A stretch of DNA of 64,000 bases from Stenotrophomonas maltophilia R551-3 (GCF_000020665.1 NC_011071.1:1664501-1728500), one strand, 5' to 3'. Shown: positions 34,534 through 42,375, counted from the first letter of the stretch. Numbers and translations are program-made. The notes: a model not told the origin generated them from the letters alone.

Positions 34534-35235
34534 TTACAGCGGCAGGTCGAACACCAGCACTTCGGCGTCGTTGCCGTTTTCCAGGGTCAGCTGTGCTTCG
34601 TCGCTGACCTGCAGTGCATCACCGGCTTCGAGGGTGATGCCATTGACCTGCAGCTGGCCTCGGGCTACCTGCACATAGGCGCCACGACCGTTGCCGAGGG
34701 CGTGGTGCAGCTTCTGGCCGCCATCGAGGATGGTGGCGAAGATGCGGGCATCCTGGTGGATGCGCAGCGAACCGTCGGCACCGTCCGGCGAGGCGATCAG
34801 GCGCAGCTGGCCGCGCTTGGTTTCCGGGGCGAAGTGGGTCTCTTCGTAGGACGGCGTGATGTTCTCCGCGTCCGGGAAGATCCAGATCTGCAGGAAGTGC
34901 ACGGTCTCGTCGGCGGAGTGATTGAACTCGCTGTGGCTGACACCGCTGCCGGCACTCATGCGCTGCACGTCGCCGTAACGCAGCACCGAACCGGTGCCCA
35001 TCGAGTCCTTGTGCTCCAGCGCGCCGCCCAGCACATAGGAAACGATCTCCATGTTGCTGTGGCTGTGGGTGCCGAAGCCCTGGCCGCCGATCACCTTGTC
35101 TTCGTTGATCACCCGCAGCGGGCCGAAGCTGACGTAGCGGGGGTCGTAGTAGTTGGCAAAGGAGAAGGTATGGCGCGAGGACAGCCAGCCATGCTCGGCC
35201 AGGCCACGGGTAGCGCTCTTGCGGATCTGCAGCAT
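34534..35235 (-). CDS. Pirin-family bicupin protein (YhhW-like)
   Basis: A 233-residue two-cupin protein. The first cupin shows the metal-binding histidines of pirins in GFGTHSHSNMEIVSYVLGG (residues 52-70) and SAGSGVSHSEFNHS with EXVHFLQIW. E. coli YhhW of this family has quercetinase activity; the physiological role is usually unknown. It is divergent from a LysR gene, a very common pirin arrangement, and the LysR product is its likely regulator, with a possible binding repeat in the 140-base gap. Confidence 0.92.
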   Translation of the reverse strand: MLQIRKSATRGLAEHGWLSSRHTFSFANYYDPRYVSFGPLRVINEDKVIGGQGFGTHSHSNMEIVSYVLGGALEHKDSMGTGSVLRYGDVQRMSAGSGVSHSEFNHSADETVHFLQIWIFPDAENITPSYEETHFAPETKRGQLRLIASPDGADGSLRIHQDARIFATILDGGQKLHHALGNGRGAYVQVARGQLQVNGITLEAGDALQVSDEAQLTLENGNDAEVLVFDLPL

Positions 35236-35312
35236 GATGGAATCTCCTTGTTCGATGGTTTCGATGGGGCGGGGTGGGCCGCTGGCCGCTGTGTTTCCCC
35301 GTTGGAGAGAAG

Positions 35313-35346
35313 TATCCGCTTGCGCCCCGGCTTTGAAAAACGGATA
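35313..35346. promoter_or_regulatory. Inverted repeat in the pirin/LysR intergenic region
   Basis: TATCCG at 35313-35318 and CGGATA at 35341-35346 form a separated dyad between the divergent starts. The position fits a LysR recognition or activation site, but the dyad spacing (22 bases) is longer than the usual T-N11-A motif. Confidence 0.3.
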
Positions 35347-35375
35347 GTTTTGACAGCCATCATCGAAAAAATCGA

Positions 35376-36296
35376 ATGCTCAAGCTCAGCCTCGATGCCC
35401 TGCAGATCCTGGATGCCATCGACCGCCGTGGTTCGTTCGCCGGCGCCGGCAAGGCCCTGCACAAGGTGCCCTCAACCATCTCCTACACCGTGGCCAAGCT
35501 GGAGGAGGATCTGGGCGTGCAGCTGTTCGACCGGGTCGGCCCGCGTGCCGAACCGACCGAGGCCGGCCGCGCGCTGCTGGAAGAGGGCAGGCACCTGCTG
35601 CGCGCCGCGCGCGAGCTGGAGCTGCGGGTGCGGCGAGTGGCCTCGGGCTGGGAGACCGAGCTGACGCTGGCGGTGGACTCGGTGTTCCCGACCTGGCTGC
35701 TCGGCCCGGACATCGCCGCCTTCCGTGAGGCCGAGGCGCCGACCCGGCTGCGGCTGATTGGCGAGGCCCTGTCCGGCACCTGGGAGGCCCTGCTGGACCG
35801 CCGTGCCGACCTGCTGGTCGGTGCGCCGGGCGAGGGGCCCAGTGGCGGTGGTTACGTGGTCGAGCCGCTGGGTACGGTGGAGTTCGTGTTCGCGGTCGCC
35901 CCCGGTCATCCGTTGGCTGCAGTGCCGGGTGTGCTCGGTCGCGAGCAGCTGGTCGAGCATTGCGCGATCGCGGTCTCCGATTCGGCACGGCGGCTGTTGC
36001 CGCGCACGGTCGGCCTGTTGATGGGACAGGAAATGCTCACGGTGCCGGACATGGCCAGCAAGCTGAAGCTGCAATGCGAGGGTGTGGGCTTCGGATTCCT
36101 GCCCGAGCCGTGCGCACGCGCTGCGGTGGCGCGTGGTCAGCTGGTGATCCGTGAGGTGGAGGAGCACAAGCCGGAAGAGACCTTCTGGCTGGCCTGGCGC
36201 ACCGGTGAGGATGGCGCCGCACTGCGCTGGTGGCGCGAGCGCCTGCGCAGGCCGGAGCTGCTGTCGCAGTGGTGGCAGTCAATGGCACGGGGTTAG
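35376..36296 (+). CDS. LysR-family transcriptional regulator
   Basis: A 306-residue protein with an N-terminal LysR helix-turn-helix (LDALQILDAIDRRGSFAGAG, then VPSTISYTVAKLEEDLGVQL, residues 5-55) and a C-terminal substrate-binding domain from about residue 90. It is transcribed away from the pirin gene, which it probably activates; the inducer is unknown. The ATG at 35376 lacks a strong ribosome site, but the HTH begins immediately after it. Confidence 0.92.
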   Translation: MLKLSLDALQILDAIDRRGSFAGAGKALHKVPSTISYTVAKLEEDLGVQLFDRVGPRAEPTEAGRALLEEGRHLLRAARELELRVRRVASGWETELTLAVDSVFPTWLLGPDIAAFREAEAPTRLRLIGEALSGTWEALLDRRADLLVGAPGEGPSGGGYVVEPLGTVEFVFAVAPGHPLAAVPGVLGREQLVEHCAIAVSDSARRLLPRTVGLLMGQEMLTVPDMASKLKLQCEGVGFGFLPEPCARAAVARGQLVIREVEEHKPEETFWLAWRTGEDGAALRWWRERLRRPELLSQWWQSMARG

Positions 36297-36336
36297 GGGT
36301 ACGGCAGGGCTGCGCCCTGCACCCGCTACGAGCTGG

Positions 36337-36373
<37 letters not shown>

Positions 36374-36391
36374 GCTGGTTTCCTGAGGGAT

Positions 36392-36572
36392 GGCGGGGTG
36401 GGTCCGGTTGCGGGGGACGCTGCAAGTACGTCCATGTAAGCTCGGTCGCCGCTTGCTCGTGTGCGCAGTCCTGCGCACACGGCAAGACCGGGGTTGGGCG
36501 TCCTGCCCAACCCGCCCGAGGCATGCCTCGGGCCCATGCGGCTCACGCCCCCGCAACCGGACCCACCCCGCC
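36392..36572. repeat. Structured palindromic element A, long form
   Basis: Arms 36392-36416 and 36548-36572 are 25 bases long and perfectly complementary. The core, read on the minus strand, begins CGTGAGCCGCATG and ends GACGTACTTGCAGCGT. It is split by an insert holding three hairpins: CCCGAGG/CCTCGGG, GGGTTGGGC/GCCCAACCC and GTGTGCGCAG/CTGCGCACAC. The same three-hairpin insert occurs in element F. Confidence 0.85.
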
Positions 36573-36615
36573 TTCGACAGTTTTCCGCGATCTGTCGGAA
36601 CGGCGTACTGCTCTG

Positions 36616-36711
36616 GTAGGTGTCGACCTTGGTCGACACGGTAGATCCACGCCATGCGTGGATGAATTCATTCGATATCTGACAGATGTGTCGACCAAGG
36701 TCGACACCTAC
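36616..36711. repeat. Inverted SMAG-type pair with internal hairpin
   Basis: GTAGGTGTCGACCTTGGTCG at the left is mirrored by the complement ending CACCTAC at 36711. Between them is a second short palindrome (ATCCACGC and GCGTGGAT). Confidence 0.75.
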
Positions 36712-36735
36712 CAACAGCCGCGTGAACCTGTCGAA

Positions 36736-36837
36736 GGTGGGGCGGTGTCGGAGTGCGGGGTGTCAGCCGCATGGATGCGGCTGCCAAGCCTACAGGGACG
36801 TACTTGCGGCGTCCCCGCACTCCGACACCGCCCCGCC
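36736..36837. repeat. Structured palindromic element B, short form
   Basis: Arms 36736-36760 and 36813-36837 pair at 24 of 25 positions, with one G-T wobble. The core reads TGTCAGCCGCATGGATGCGG on the plus strand and ends GGACGTACTTGCGGCG. The core matches elements C and A closely while the arm sequence is different. Confidence 0.85.
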
Positions 36838-36853
36838 AACCCACGGAATGCCA

Positions 36854-36883
36854 GCTTTTGCTTTTGCTTTTGCTTTTGCTGTT
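36854..36883. repeat. Tandem hexamer repeat (GCTTTT)n
   Basis: Four GCTTTT units and one GCTGTT, equal to AAAAGC on the minus strand. It mirrors the GCAACA tract on the other side of the island. Confidence 0.9.
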
Positions 36884-36888
36884 GAGGT

Positions 36889-36911
36889 TGCCGGCCAGCG
36901 GCCGGCACTAC
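36889..36911 (-). repeat. Single SMAG-type repeat
   Basis: On the minus strand it reads GTAGTGCCGGCCGCTGGCCG and folds as a GCCGGCC hairpin. Confidence 0.65.
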
Positions 36912-36950
36912 CAGGGGTGCAGGGCGCAGCCCTGCCGAAAAACACACATA

Positions 36951-36979
36951 AAAAAACAGCAGGCCGAGGCCTGCTGTTT
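36951..36979 (-). terminator. Rho-independent terminator of the tRNA-Arg cluster
   Basis: ACAGCAGGCC pairs with GGCCTGCTGT around a minimal loop. On the minus strand it is followed by a run of six Ts, nine bases after the last tRNA-Arg gene. It would end the three-tRNA transcript. Confidence 0.85.
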
Positions 36980-36987
36980 CGGTGTAA

Positions 36988-37064
36988 TGGTGCGCCCGGA
37001 GAGATTCGAACTCCCGACCGCCTGGTTCGTAGCCAGGTACTCTATCCAACTGAGCTACGGGCGC
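36988..37064 (-). tRNA. tRNA-Arg (anticodon ACG), copy 3
   Basis: 77 bases including an encoded CCA. It folds as a full cloverleaf starting GCGCCCG, with anticodon stem CCTGG, loop CTACGAA and T-arm GGGAGTTCGAATCTC. The sequence is identical to the two copies upstream. Confidence 0.97.
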
Positions 37065-37096
37065 CAATTACATAAACTTGTTGTGCTGACTGTGTG

Positions 37097-37173
37097 TGGT
37101 GCGCCCGGAGAGATTCGAACTCCCGACCGCCTGGTTCGTAGCCAGGTACTCTATCCAACTGAGCTACGGGCGC
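37097..37173 (-). tRNA. tRNA-Arg (anticodon ACG), copy 2
   Basis: Identical 77-base gene with encoded CCA, 32 bases before copy 3 in the same transcript. Confidence 0.97.
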
Positions 37174-37242
37174 GCGGTACACAATCAACTTACTGCCTAA
37201 TTTTACTGCATTTCCAGCGGCGGATGCTGGAAACCTGTCGAG

Positions 37243-37319
37243 TGGTGCGCCCGGAGAGATTCGAACTCCCGACCGCCTGGTTCGTAGCCAGGTACTCTAT
37301 CCAACTGAGCTACGGGCGC
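37243..37319 (-). tRNA. tRNA-Arg (anticodon ACG), copy 1
   Basis: Identical 77-base gene with encoded CCA, the first in the cluster. Its first ten bases form the last codons and the TAG stop of the upstream hydrolase gene (CDS ends at 37310). Confidence 0.97.
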
Positions 37320-38236
37320 CCTGCGACAGGAGCGGAATTATGCGGATCTCGGCGCGGACCGTCAACAGTTTTGTGAAAATTTTCACCCAACTGAATGAAA
37401 AAGCTGTCAGCTACGGCGTCCGGTGCCTTCAGCCAGGCGAAATGATCGGCACGCGTGCCCAGTTCCTGCGCGGAAAGCACGCGCAGCTGCGCGGCCACAT
37501 TCGGCAGCTTCGCCAGCAACGTCTGCATCGATCCGGTCGGTGCCAACCAGTCGTGTTCCATCAGCACCGCCTGTGCGCTGCCATGCACGCGTGCCATCTG
37601 TGCGTCGAGGTCTTCGGCCATGCCCGCGGCGGCGTAGTGATTGTTCAGGCCCACGCGCGCCCAGTCGGCGATCAGCCCACGTGCTTCGGTGCCACCGAAG
37701 CCGAGGCGACGGCCATGCAGCACGCCTTGGCGTTGTGCGATCCACGGCAGGAAGCGATAGACCAGCGGCAGCAGCCAGCCGCGTGGCGGCGGGAAGCTGC
37801 GCCAGAACGGTGAGCCACTGGCGGCCAGCCACAGCCGATTGAAGTGCTGCGGATGTCGACCGGCGTGTACGCAGGCCAGCTGCCCACCCAGGCTGTGGCC
37901 ACCGATGATCCAGGGCAGGGCGCCCGTTTCGTGGTCCGCTGCGGCCAATACGCCCTGGCTGCTCGGCAGATCCTGATCGAGTACTTCGCGATAGCCCCAG
38001 TCCTTCGCGCGTGACGGACGCAGCGAGCTGCTGCCGTTGCCACGCCACTCGTGCAGGTACACCGCCACCCCCTTGGCCGCCAGCGCCTGCGCCAGCGGCA
38101 GGTAATGGCGTGCGGCCACGCCCAGCGCCGGCAGCCACAGCAGGCGTGCGATCGGCTGTGCCGGAACGCATGCGATCACTTCATAGCGATGACCATCACC
38201 ACACTGCACGGCAACAATCTGCGGTGTCACGCTCAT
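37310..38236 (-). CDS. Alpha/beta hydrolase overlapping tRNA-Arg
   Basis: A 308-residue protein. LLWLPALGVAARHYLPLAQA, YLHEWRGNGSSS, and the nucleophile elbow IGGHSLGGQLA (Ser near residue 106) identify a serine alpha/beta hydrolase of the YheT/lysophospholipase-like kind. A late histidine occurs in ELGTRADHFAWLK. The ATG at 38236 overlaps the thiD stop (ATGA). The last codons run into the first tRNA-Arg gene, so the TAG stop is part of the tRNA, and the tRNA promoter lies in its final 20 codons. Substrate unknown. Confidence 0.85.
   Translation of the reverse strand: MSVTPQIVAVQCGDGHRYEVIACVPAQPIARLLWLPALGVAARHYLPLAQALAAKGVAVYLHEWRGNGSSSLRPSRAKDWGYREVLDQDLPSSQGVLAAADHETGALPWIIGGHSLGGQLACVHAGRHPQHFNRLWLAASGSPFWRSFPPPRGWLLPLVYRFLPWIAQRQGVLHGRRLGFGGTEARGLIADWARVGLNNHYAAAGMAEDLDAQMARVHGSAQAVLMEHDWLAPTGSMQTLLAKLPNVAAQLRVLSAQELGTRADHFAWLKAPDAVADSFFIQLGENFHKTVDGPRRDPHNSAPVAGRP
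37337..37365 (-). promoter_or_regulatory. Sigma-70 promoter of the tRNA-Arg cluster
   Basis: On the minus strand TTGACG (37365-37360) and CATAAT (37342-37337) are separated by exactly 17 bases. A GC-rich discriminator follows, and the tRNA 5' end is at 37319. The promoter is inside the coding sequence of the hydrolase. Confidence 0.8.
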
Positions 38237-39042
38237 GCGTGCGGTGCCGCGCCGAAGTGGTCGAGCACCAGTACCTCGCTGCGGCCCGGCGCGTAGCCTT
38301 TCTGCAGCCCGCGTGCGACGTAGTCGATGCCGGCTTCGCAGGCGTTGGCCAGGCTCAGGCCATTGCACAGCTGCGCGGCAATGGCCGAGGCCAGCGTGCA
38401 GCCAGTGCCGTGCGCATCCAGCGGCAAGCGGGCATGGATGAACTCTTCGCTGCTGACGCCATCGAAGTAACGGTCGATCACCCGGTTGCCTTCATGCAGG
38501 TGCCCGCCCTTGAGCAGCACCGCGCCGGCGCCGAGGTCGAGCAGGGCCGAGGCGGCGCGCTCTGCATCTTCGGCATTGTCGATGCGGCGGCCGATCAGCA
38601 GCTCGGCTTCCGGGGTATTGGGGGTGACCAGCGTCGCCAACGGCAGCAACCGTTCGCGCATTGCGTTCAGGGCACTTTCTTCCAGCAGGCGCGCGCCACT
38701 GGTGGCCACCATCACCGGGTCCAGCACCACATGCGGCGGGCGATGCTTCTCCAGTGCGTCGGCAACGGCGTTGATCACTTCGGCATTGGCCAGCATGCCG
38801 AGTTTCACGGCGTGGATGTCGAAGTCGTCGAAGCAGGCTTCGATCTGTGCACGCAGGAATTCGACCGGCGGCACGTGCACGGCGGTGACGCCGCGGGTGT
38901 TCTGTGCGGTCAGCGCGGCGAACACGGCCAGACCGTGCACGCGGTGTGCGGCGAAGGCCTTGAGGTCGGCAGGAACGCCGGCGCCGCCGCCGGAATCGGA
39001 GCCGGCGATGGTGAGGGCGGAAACGGGAGTGGTCGGGCTCAT
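38233..39042 (-). CDS. thiD: Hydroxymethylpyrimidine/phosphomethylpyrimidine kinase
   Basis: A 269-residue ribokinase-fold enzyme that phosphorylates HMP and HMP-P in thiamine pyrimidine synthesis. It shows ALTIAGSDSGGGAGVPADLK near the N-terminus, VLDPVMVATSGARLL, VTPNTPEAELLIG, VLLKGGHL and the anion-hole motif DAHGTGCTLASAIA. The ATG at 39042 gives the normal family start; in-frame codons upstream run into a repeat. It is coupled to the following hydrolase gene. No other thiamine gene is nearby. Confidence 0.95.
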   Translation of the reverse strand: MSPTTPVSALTIAGSDSGGGAGVPADLKAFAAHRVHGLAVFAALTAQNTRGVTAVHVPPVEFLRAQIEACFDDFDIHAVKLGMLANAEVINAVADALEKHRPPHVVLDPVMVATSGARLLEESALNAMRERLLPLATLVTPNTPEAELLIGRRIDNAEDAERAASALLDLGAGAVLLKGGHLHEGNRVIDRYFDGVSSEEFIHARLPLDAHGTGCTLASAIAAQLCNGLSLANACEAGIDYVARGLQKGYAPGRSEVLVLDHFGAAPHA

Positions 39043-39094
39043 CGGGTGATTGTGCCGTGGTCGCCGTAAAGGCGGTAGCGTCGATCCGGTAGAC

Positions 39095-39135
39095 GGGGTC
39101 AGATCCCGTTTCCGCGGGAAAAGGGATCTGACCCC
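39095..39135. repeat. GGGGTCAGATCCC-type inverted repeat
   Basis: GGGGTCAGATCCC pairs with GGGATCTGACCCC around a CGCGGGAA-containing centre. The same kind of repeat, in the variant GGGGTCGGATCCC, occurs at 58504-58544. It lies between thiD and the end of the YoaK-like gene and could terminate the latter. Confidence 0.7.
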
Positions 39136-39148
39136 AAGCGCGGACGGT

Positions 39149-39817
39149 TCAATGTCGCCAGCGAGCCCACTGCTGGTACAGCACATAGCCCAGGCCGGTC
39201 AGGCCGGTCAGCAGGGCGGGGGCAAGCAGGGCGTCGTATTGCCAGCGCATGAACAACCAGGCGCCGAGGATGCCGCCGCCGAGGAAGCCGCTGATGATCA
39301 GGCCGCTGAGGGTCAGCCGTCGAACCTGCAGCGGCAGTCCACGCAGCAGGTGGCCCAGGCCAATGCCGAGGTCGGTGAACATGCCGCTGAGGTGGGTGGT
39401 GCGCACCACCGCGCCACTGAAGGTGGTGGCCATCGCGTTCTGCAGGCCGCAGGCCGTGGCGGCGGCCAGTGCGCCCCAGATCTGATGCTGTTCGAACAGC
39501 GGAATGGCCACCAGCAGCAGCGCCGATTCCAGTGCCAGCGCCACGCCGTAGCGACGGCCCAGCTGCAATGCGCTGTCCTGGATCAGCAGGCCGCTGAGCA
39601 TCGCGCCCAGCGAGAACGCGATCAACAGTCCCCATAGATGGCCGACTGCGCGCCAGTCGCCCTGGGCCAGGGCCATGCCCAGCTGGCTGGTGCTGCCGGT
39701 CATGTGGCTGACGGCCTGGTGTTCGAAACCGAGGAAGCCGACCACATTGACCATGCCAGCCACGCACGAAAGCGCGACCGCGCCGATCCAGACCCAGGTG
39801 GGCAGGCGTATTCCCAT
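39149..39817 (-). CDS. YoaK/DUF1275-family membrane protein
   Basis: A 222-residue protein with about six hydrophobic segments. The family pattern is visible in ALSCVAGMVNVVGFLGFEHQ, SHMTGSTSQLGMALAQGDW, TACGLQNAMATTFSGAVVRT and THLSGMFTDLGIGLG. DUF1275 proteins are inner-membrane proteins of unknown function, sometimes linked to transport. It ends 13 bases beyond the GGGGTCAG repeat. Confidence 0.88.
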   Translation of the reverse strand: MGIRLPTWVWIGAVALSCVAGMVNVVGFLGFEHQAVSHMTGSTSQLGMALAQGDWRAVGHLWGLLIAFSLGAMLSGLLIQDSALQLGRRYGVALALESALLLVAIPLFEQHQIWGALAAATACGLQNAMATTFSGAVVRTTHLSGMFTDLGIGLGHLLRGLPLQVRRLTLSGLIISGFLGGGILGAWLFMRWQYDALLAPALLTGLTGLGYVLYQQWARWRH

Positions 39818-39829
39818 CGGCGGGGCCCC

Positions 39830-40336
39830 TCAGGGCCCGCCGAAGCCGCCGTTGAACTGCAGCTCGCTGAAGGTGTTGCTGGCCGGGTCGAATACCGCGC
39901 CCCAGAACTGCGTGCCGCCGTCACAGACGCGGATCGCTTCCCGTGCCGGGTTGATGCCGCTGTCGTCGGGCAGATGGAAGGCGTTGATGTAGATCAGCCG
40001 CTTGCCGGCGCTTTCGATGCCGACGTATTGGCGGTCGAAGTCCAGCACCTTCGGTACCTGTGACTCCAGCGACGACAGCTGCGCTTCCAGCTGGTCGATC
40101 TGCTGCCGGCTGGGTGCCCAGTAGCCGCTGACCCGCCCGGCCTCGCGGCCGGGACTGGGGCGCGAGCAGGTGTCGAGCACCTGCGCGGCGATGATCGGGC
40201 GGGTGACCACCCAGGATTGGCCGGTACGCTCGGCGGTCGGCACGCTGGCCGGGCCGCGCGTGGTGGTGCAGGCACCCAGGGCGGCTGCGAGGGCGATCGC
40301 AGCCGTGGGCAGCAGCAGGCGGGTGCAGCGGTTCAC
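39830..40336 (-). CDS. Hypothetical lipoprotein
   Basis: A 168-residue protein beginning with a lipoprotein signal (CTRLLLPTAAIALAAALGAC, lipobox LGAC with Cys near residue 23). The mature part has a short coiled-coil-like stretch (RQQIDQLEAQLSSLESQVPK, near residue 85) and a C-terminal domain (KRLIYINAFHLPDDSGINPA, CDGGTQFWGAVFDPASNTFS). No family was recognised. The GTG start at 40336 overlaps the phoH-like gene stop (GTGA), so they are coupled. Confidence 0.75.
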   Translation of the reverse strand: MNRCTRLLLPTAAIALAAALGACTTTRGPASVPTAERTGQSWVVTRPIIAAQVLDTCSRPSPGREAGRVSGYWAPSRQQIDQLEAQLSSLESQVPKVLDFDRQYVGIESAGKRLIYINAFHLPDDSGINPAREAIRVCDGGTQFWGAVFDPASNTFSELQFNGGFGGP

Positions 40337-41733
40337 AACACCTCCGAGGCGTAGTCGGCCAGGCGCGAGCGCTCGCCACGACGCAGCGTGATGTGCGCGC
40401 TGTGCGGCCAGTTCTTGAAACGGTCCACCGCGTAGGTCAGGCCCGAGGTGGTCTCGGTCAGGTACGGGGTGTCGATTTGCTCGACGTTGCCCAGGCAGAC
40501 GATCTTGGTGCCGGGGCCGGCACGGGTGATCAGCGTCTTCATCTGCTTCGGGGTGAGGTTCTGCGCCTCGTCCAGGATCAGGTAGCGCGACAGGAAGGTG
40601 CGGCCGCGCATGAAGTTCATCGAGCGGATCTTGATGCGGCTGGCGAGCAGGTCGTTGGTGGCCTGGCGGCCCCAGGTGCCGCCTTCCTGGTTGTGGGTGA
40701 GCACTTCCAGGTTGTCGGTCAACGCGCCCATCCACGGCGTCATTTTCTCTTCCTCGGTGCCGGGCAGGAAGCCGATGTCTTCGCCGACGCTGACCGTGGC
40801 GCGGGTCATGATGATCTCGCGATAGCGCTGCTGGTCCATCGTCTGCGCCAGGCCAGCCGCCAACGCGAGCAGGGTCTTGCCGGTGCCAGCGGTGCCAAGC
40901 AGGGTGACGAAGTCGATTTCCGGATCCATCAGCGCATTGAGCGCGAAGTTCTGTTCGCGGTTGCGCGCGCTGATGCCCCACACGGCGTGGCTGCCGTGGC
41001 GGAAATCATCGACCAGCGACAGCACCACCTTGCCATCGCCGACCACGCGGCTGACACGCAGCTCGACTTCGTCTTCGCCGGGCAGGTAGACGTACTGGTT
41101 CGGGTACCACTCTTCGCCGTCCTGCGCCTGGATCTCGTAATGGGTACGGCCCTTGTCGCTCCAGCTGCGCAGGTCATCGCCGTGGCGCTTCCAGAAATCT
41201 TCCGGCAGCTCGGTGGCGCCGGTGTAGAGCAGGCTGAAATCGTCCAGCGCGCGATCGTTCTCGTAGTCCTCGGACACGATGCCGGCGATCGCTGCCTTGA
41301 TCCGCAGGTTGATGTCCTTGGATACGAACACCACCGGGATCTCCGGGGTCTCTTCCTTCAGGGCCAGGATCGCGCCGAGGATGGCGTTGTCCGGGATCAC
41401 CTTGCCGAAGCTCTTGCCGGCGTCGAAATGGCTGGTCTGGAAGCGCAGCAGGCCCACGCTCTGCTTGCCGCGCAGCTGCAGGCCCTGCGGCCGCTGCAGC
41501 GGAATGCCGTCGGCCAGGTTGTCCAGGCCCGACGCCTGCACCAGCTCGTTGAGGAAGCGGCTGACCTGGCGGGCGTTGCGGCTCGCCTCGGTGGTGCCCT
41601 TCTTGCCGTTGTCCAGCTCTTCGATCACCTGCATCGGCAGGTAGACGTCGTGCTCCTCGAATTTGAACAGCGCGGTGGGATCGTGCATCAGCACGTTGGT
41701 ATCCAGCACGTAGATGCGCTTGCCTCGGGTCAT
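40333..41733 (-). CDS. PIN-PhoH fusion protein (PhoH2/YlaK type)
   Basis: A 466-residue protein joining an N-terminal PIN nuclease domain (RIYVLDTNVLMHDPTALFKF, residues 5-24) to a C-terminal PhoH ATPase (residues 250-460) with Walker A LLGTAGTGKTLLALA and Walker B RYLILDEAQNLTPKQMK. PhoH2 proteins are RNA helicase/ribonucleases thought to act in RNA turnover. The downstream lipoprotein gene overlaps its stop. The PhoH name reflects homology only; no Pho box was seen here. Confidence 0.93.
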   Translation of the reverse strand: MTRGKRIYVLDTNVLMHDPTALFKFEEHDVYLPMQVIEELDNGKKGTTEASRNARQVSRFLNELVQASGLDNLADGIPLQRPQGLQLRGKQSVGLLRFQTSHFDAGKSFGKVIPDNAILGAILALKEETPEIPVVFVSKDINLRIKAAIAGIVSEDYENDRALDDFSLLYTGATELPEDFWKRHGDDLRSWSDKGRTHYEIQAQDGEEWYPNQYVYLPGEDEVELRVSRVVGDGKVVLSLVDDFRHGSHAVWGISARNREQNFALNALMDPEIDFVTLLGTAGTGKTLLALAAGLAQTMDQQRYREIIMTRATVSVGEDIGFLPGTEEEKMTPWMGALTDNLEVLTHNQEGGTWGRQATNDLLASRIKIRSMNFMRGRTFLSRYLILDEAQNLTPKQMKTLITRAGPGTKIVCLGNVEQIDTPYLTETTSGLTYAVDRFKNWPHSAHITLRRGERSRLADYASEVL

Positions 41734-41817
41734 CGTCGATTCCTGGTTACGGACAGGGAAAAACCATCACGGCCTGCTGCGGGGCAGGGTGATGGCAGAC
41801 ACAGTAGGCAGTGGGAC

Positions 41818-42297
41818 TCACTTGGACTGGGAGGCCTTCAGTTCGGCGAGAACGGCATCGGCATGGCCGGCGACCTTGACCTTGCGCCAGGACTGCACGA
41901 TGCGGCTGTCGGGGGAAATCAGGAAGGTGCTGCGCTCGATGCCACGTACCTGCTTGCCGTACATGTTCTTCATCTTGATCACGTCGAAGGCGCTGCACAG
42001 CGCTTCGTCGCCATCGCTGACCAGCGGGAAGCTGAACCCCTGCTTGGCACAGAAGTTGTCGTGCGACTTCACCGAATCGCGCGAGACGCCGAGTACGACT
42101 GCGCCTGCCTTCCTGAACTTCGGCAGCAGCGCGTTGAAGTCGATGCCTTCGGTGGTGCAGCCGGGGGTGCTGTCTTTCGGGTAGAAGTACAGCACCAGCC
42201 ATTGGCCGGCGTAGTCGCCGAGGGTGGCCTGTTCGCCGCCGGACAGTGCCAGCGGCAGGGAAAGAGTGGTGCTGTCCAGGGTGTCGCCGTTGTTCAT
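41818..42297 (-). CDS. bcp: Peroxiredoxin Q (bacterioferritin comigratory protein)
   Basis: A 159-residue thiol peroxidase reducing peroxides with electrons from thioredoxin. The peroxidatic cysteine is Cys47 in YPKDSTPGCTTEG. The resolving cysteine at +5 found in E. coli Bcp is missing (isoleucine at that position), and the only other well-placed cysteine is Cys83 in NFCAKQG. This pairing corresponds to the Cys48-Cys84 pair described for Xanthomonas campestris PrxQ. The ATG at 42297 opens the family sequence; upstream codons do not align. Confidence 0.93.
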   Translation of the reverse strand: MNNGDTLDSTTLSLPLALSGGEQATLGDYAGQWLVLYFYPKDSTPGCTTEGIDFNALLPKFRKAGAVVLGVSRDSVKSHDNFCAKQGFSFPLVSDGDEALCSAFDVIKMKNMYGKQVRGIERSTFLISPDSRIVQSWRKVKVAGHADAVLAELKASQSK

Positions 42298-42375
42298 GAG
42301 GTCCTTCTGTCGAGCCTGGGTTCTTTCCAAGACAATTGCATGAAACGCCACGCGCCTGTGAGAGGCGCGCGAAAT

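Noticed and set aside
36392..36572. Insertion sequence or MITE with terminal inverted repeats
   Set aside because: The arms differ in sequence between copies and I saw no target-site duplications, so the elements do not behave like a standard MITE.
36987..37320. Genomic-island integration site at tRNA-Arg
   Set aside because: No integrase gene and no direct-repeat att pair was found; the flanking genes are core genes.
39043..39148. TPP riboswitch upstream of thiD
   Set aside because: The leader contains only the GGGGTCAG inverted repeat; no CUGAGA or ACCUGA-type thi-box sequence is present.
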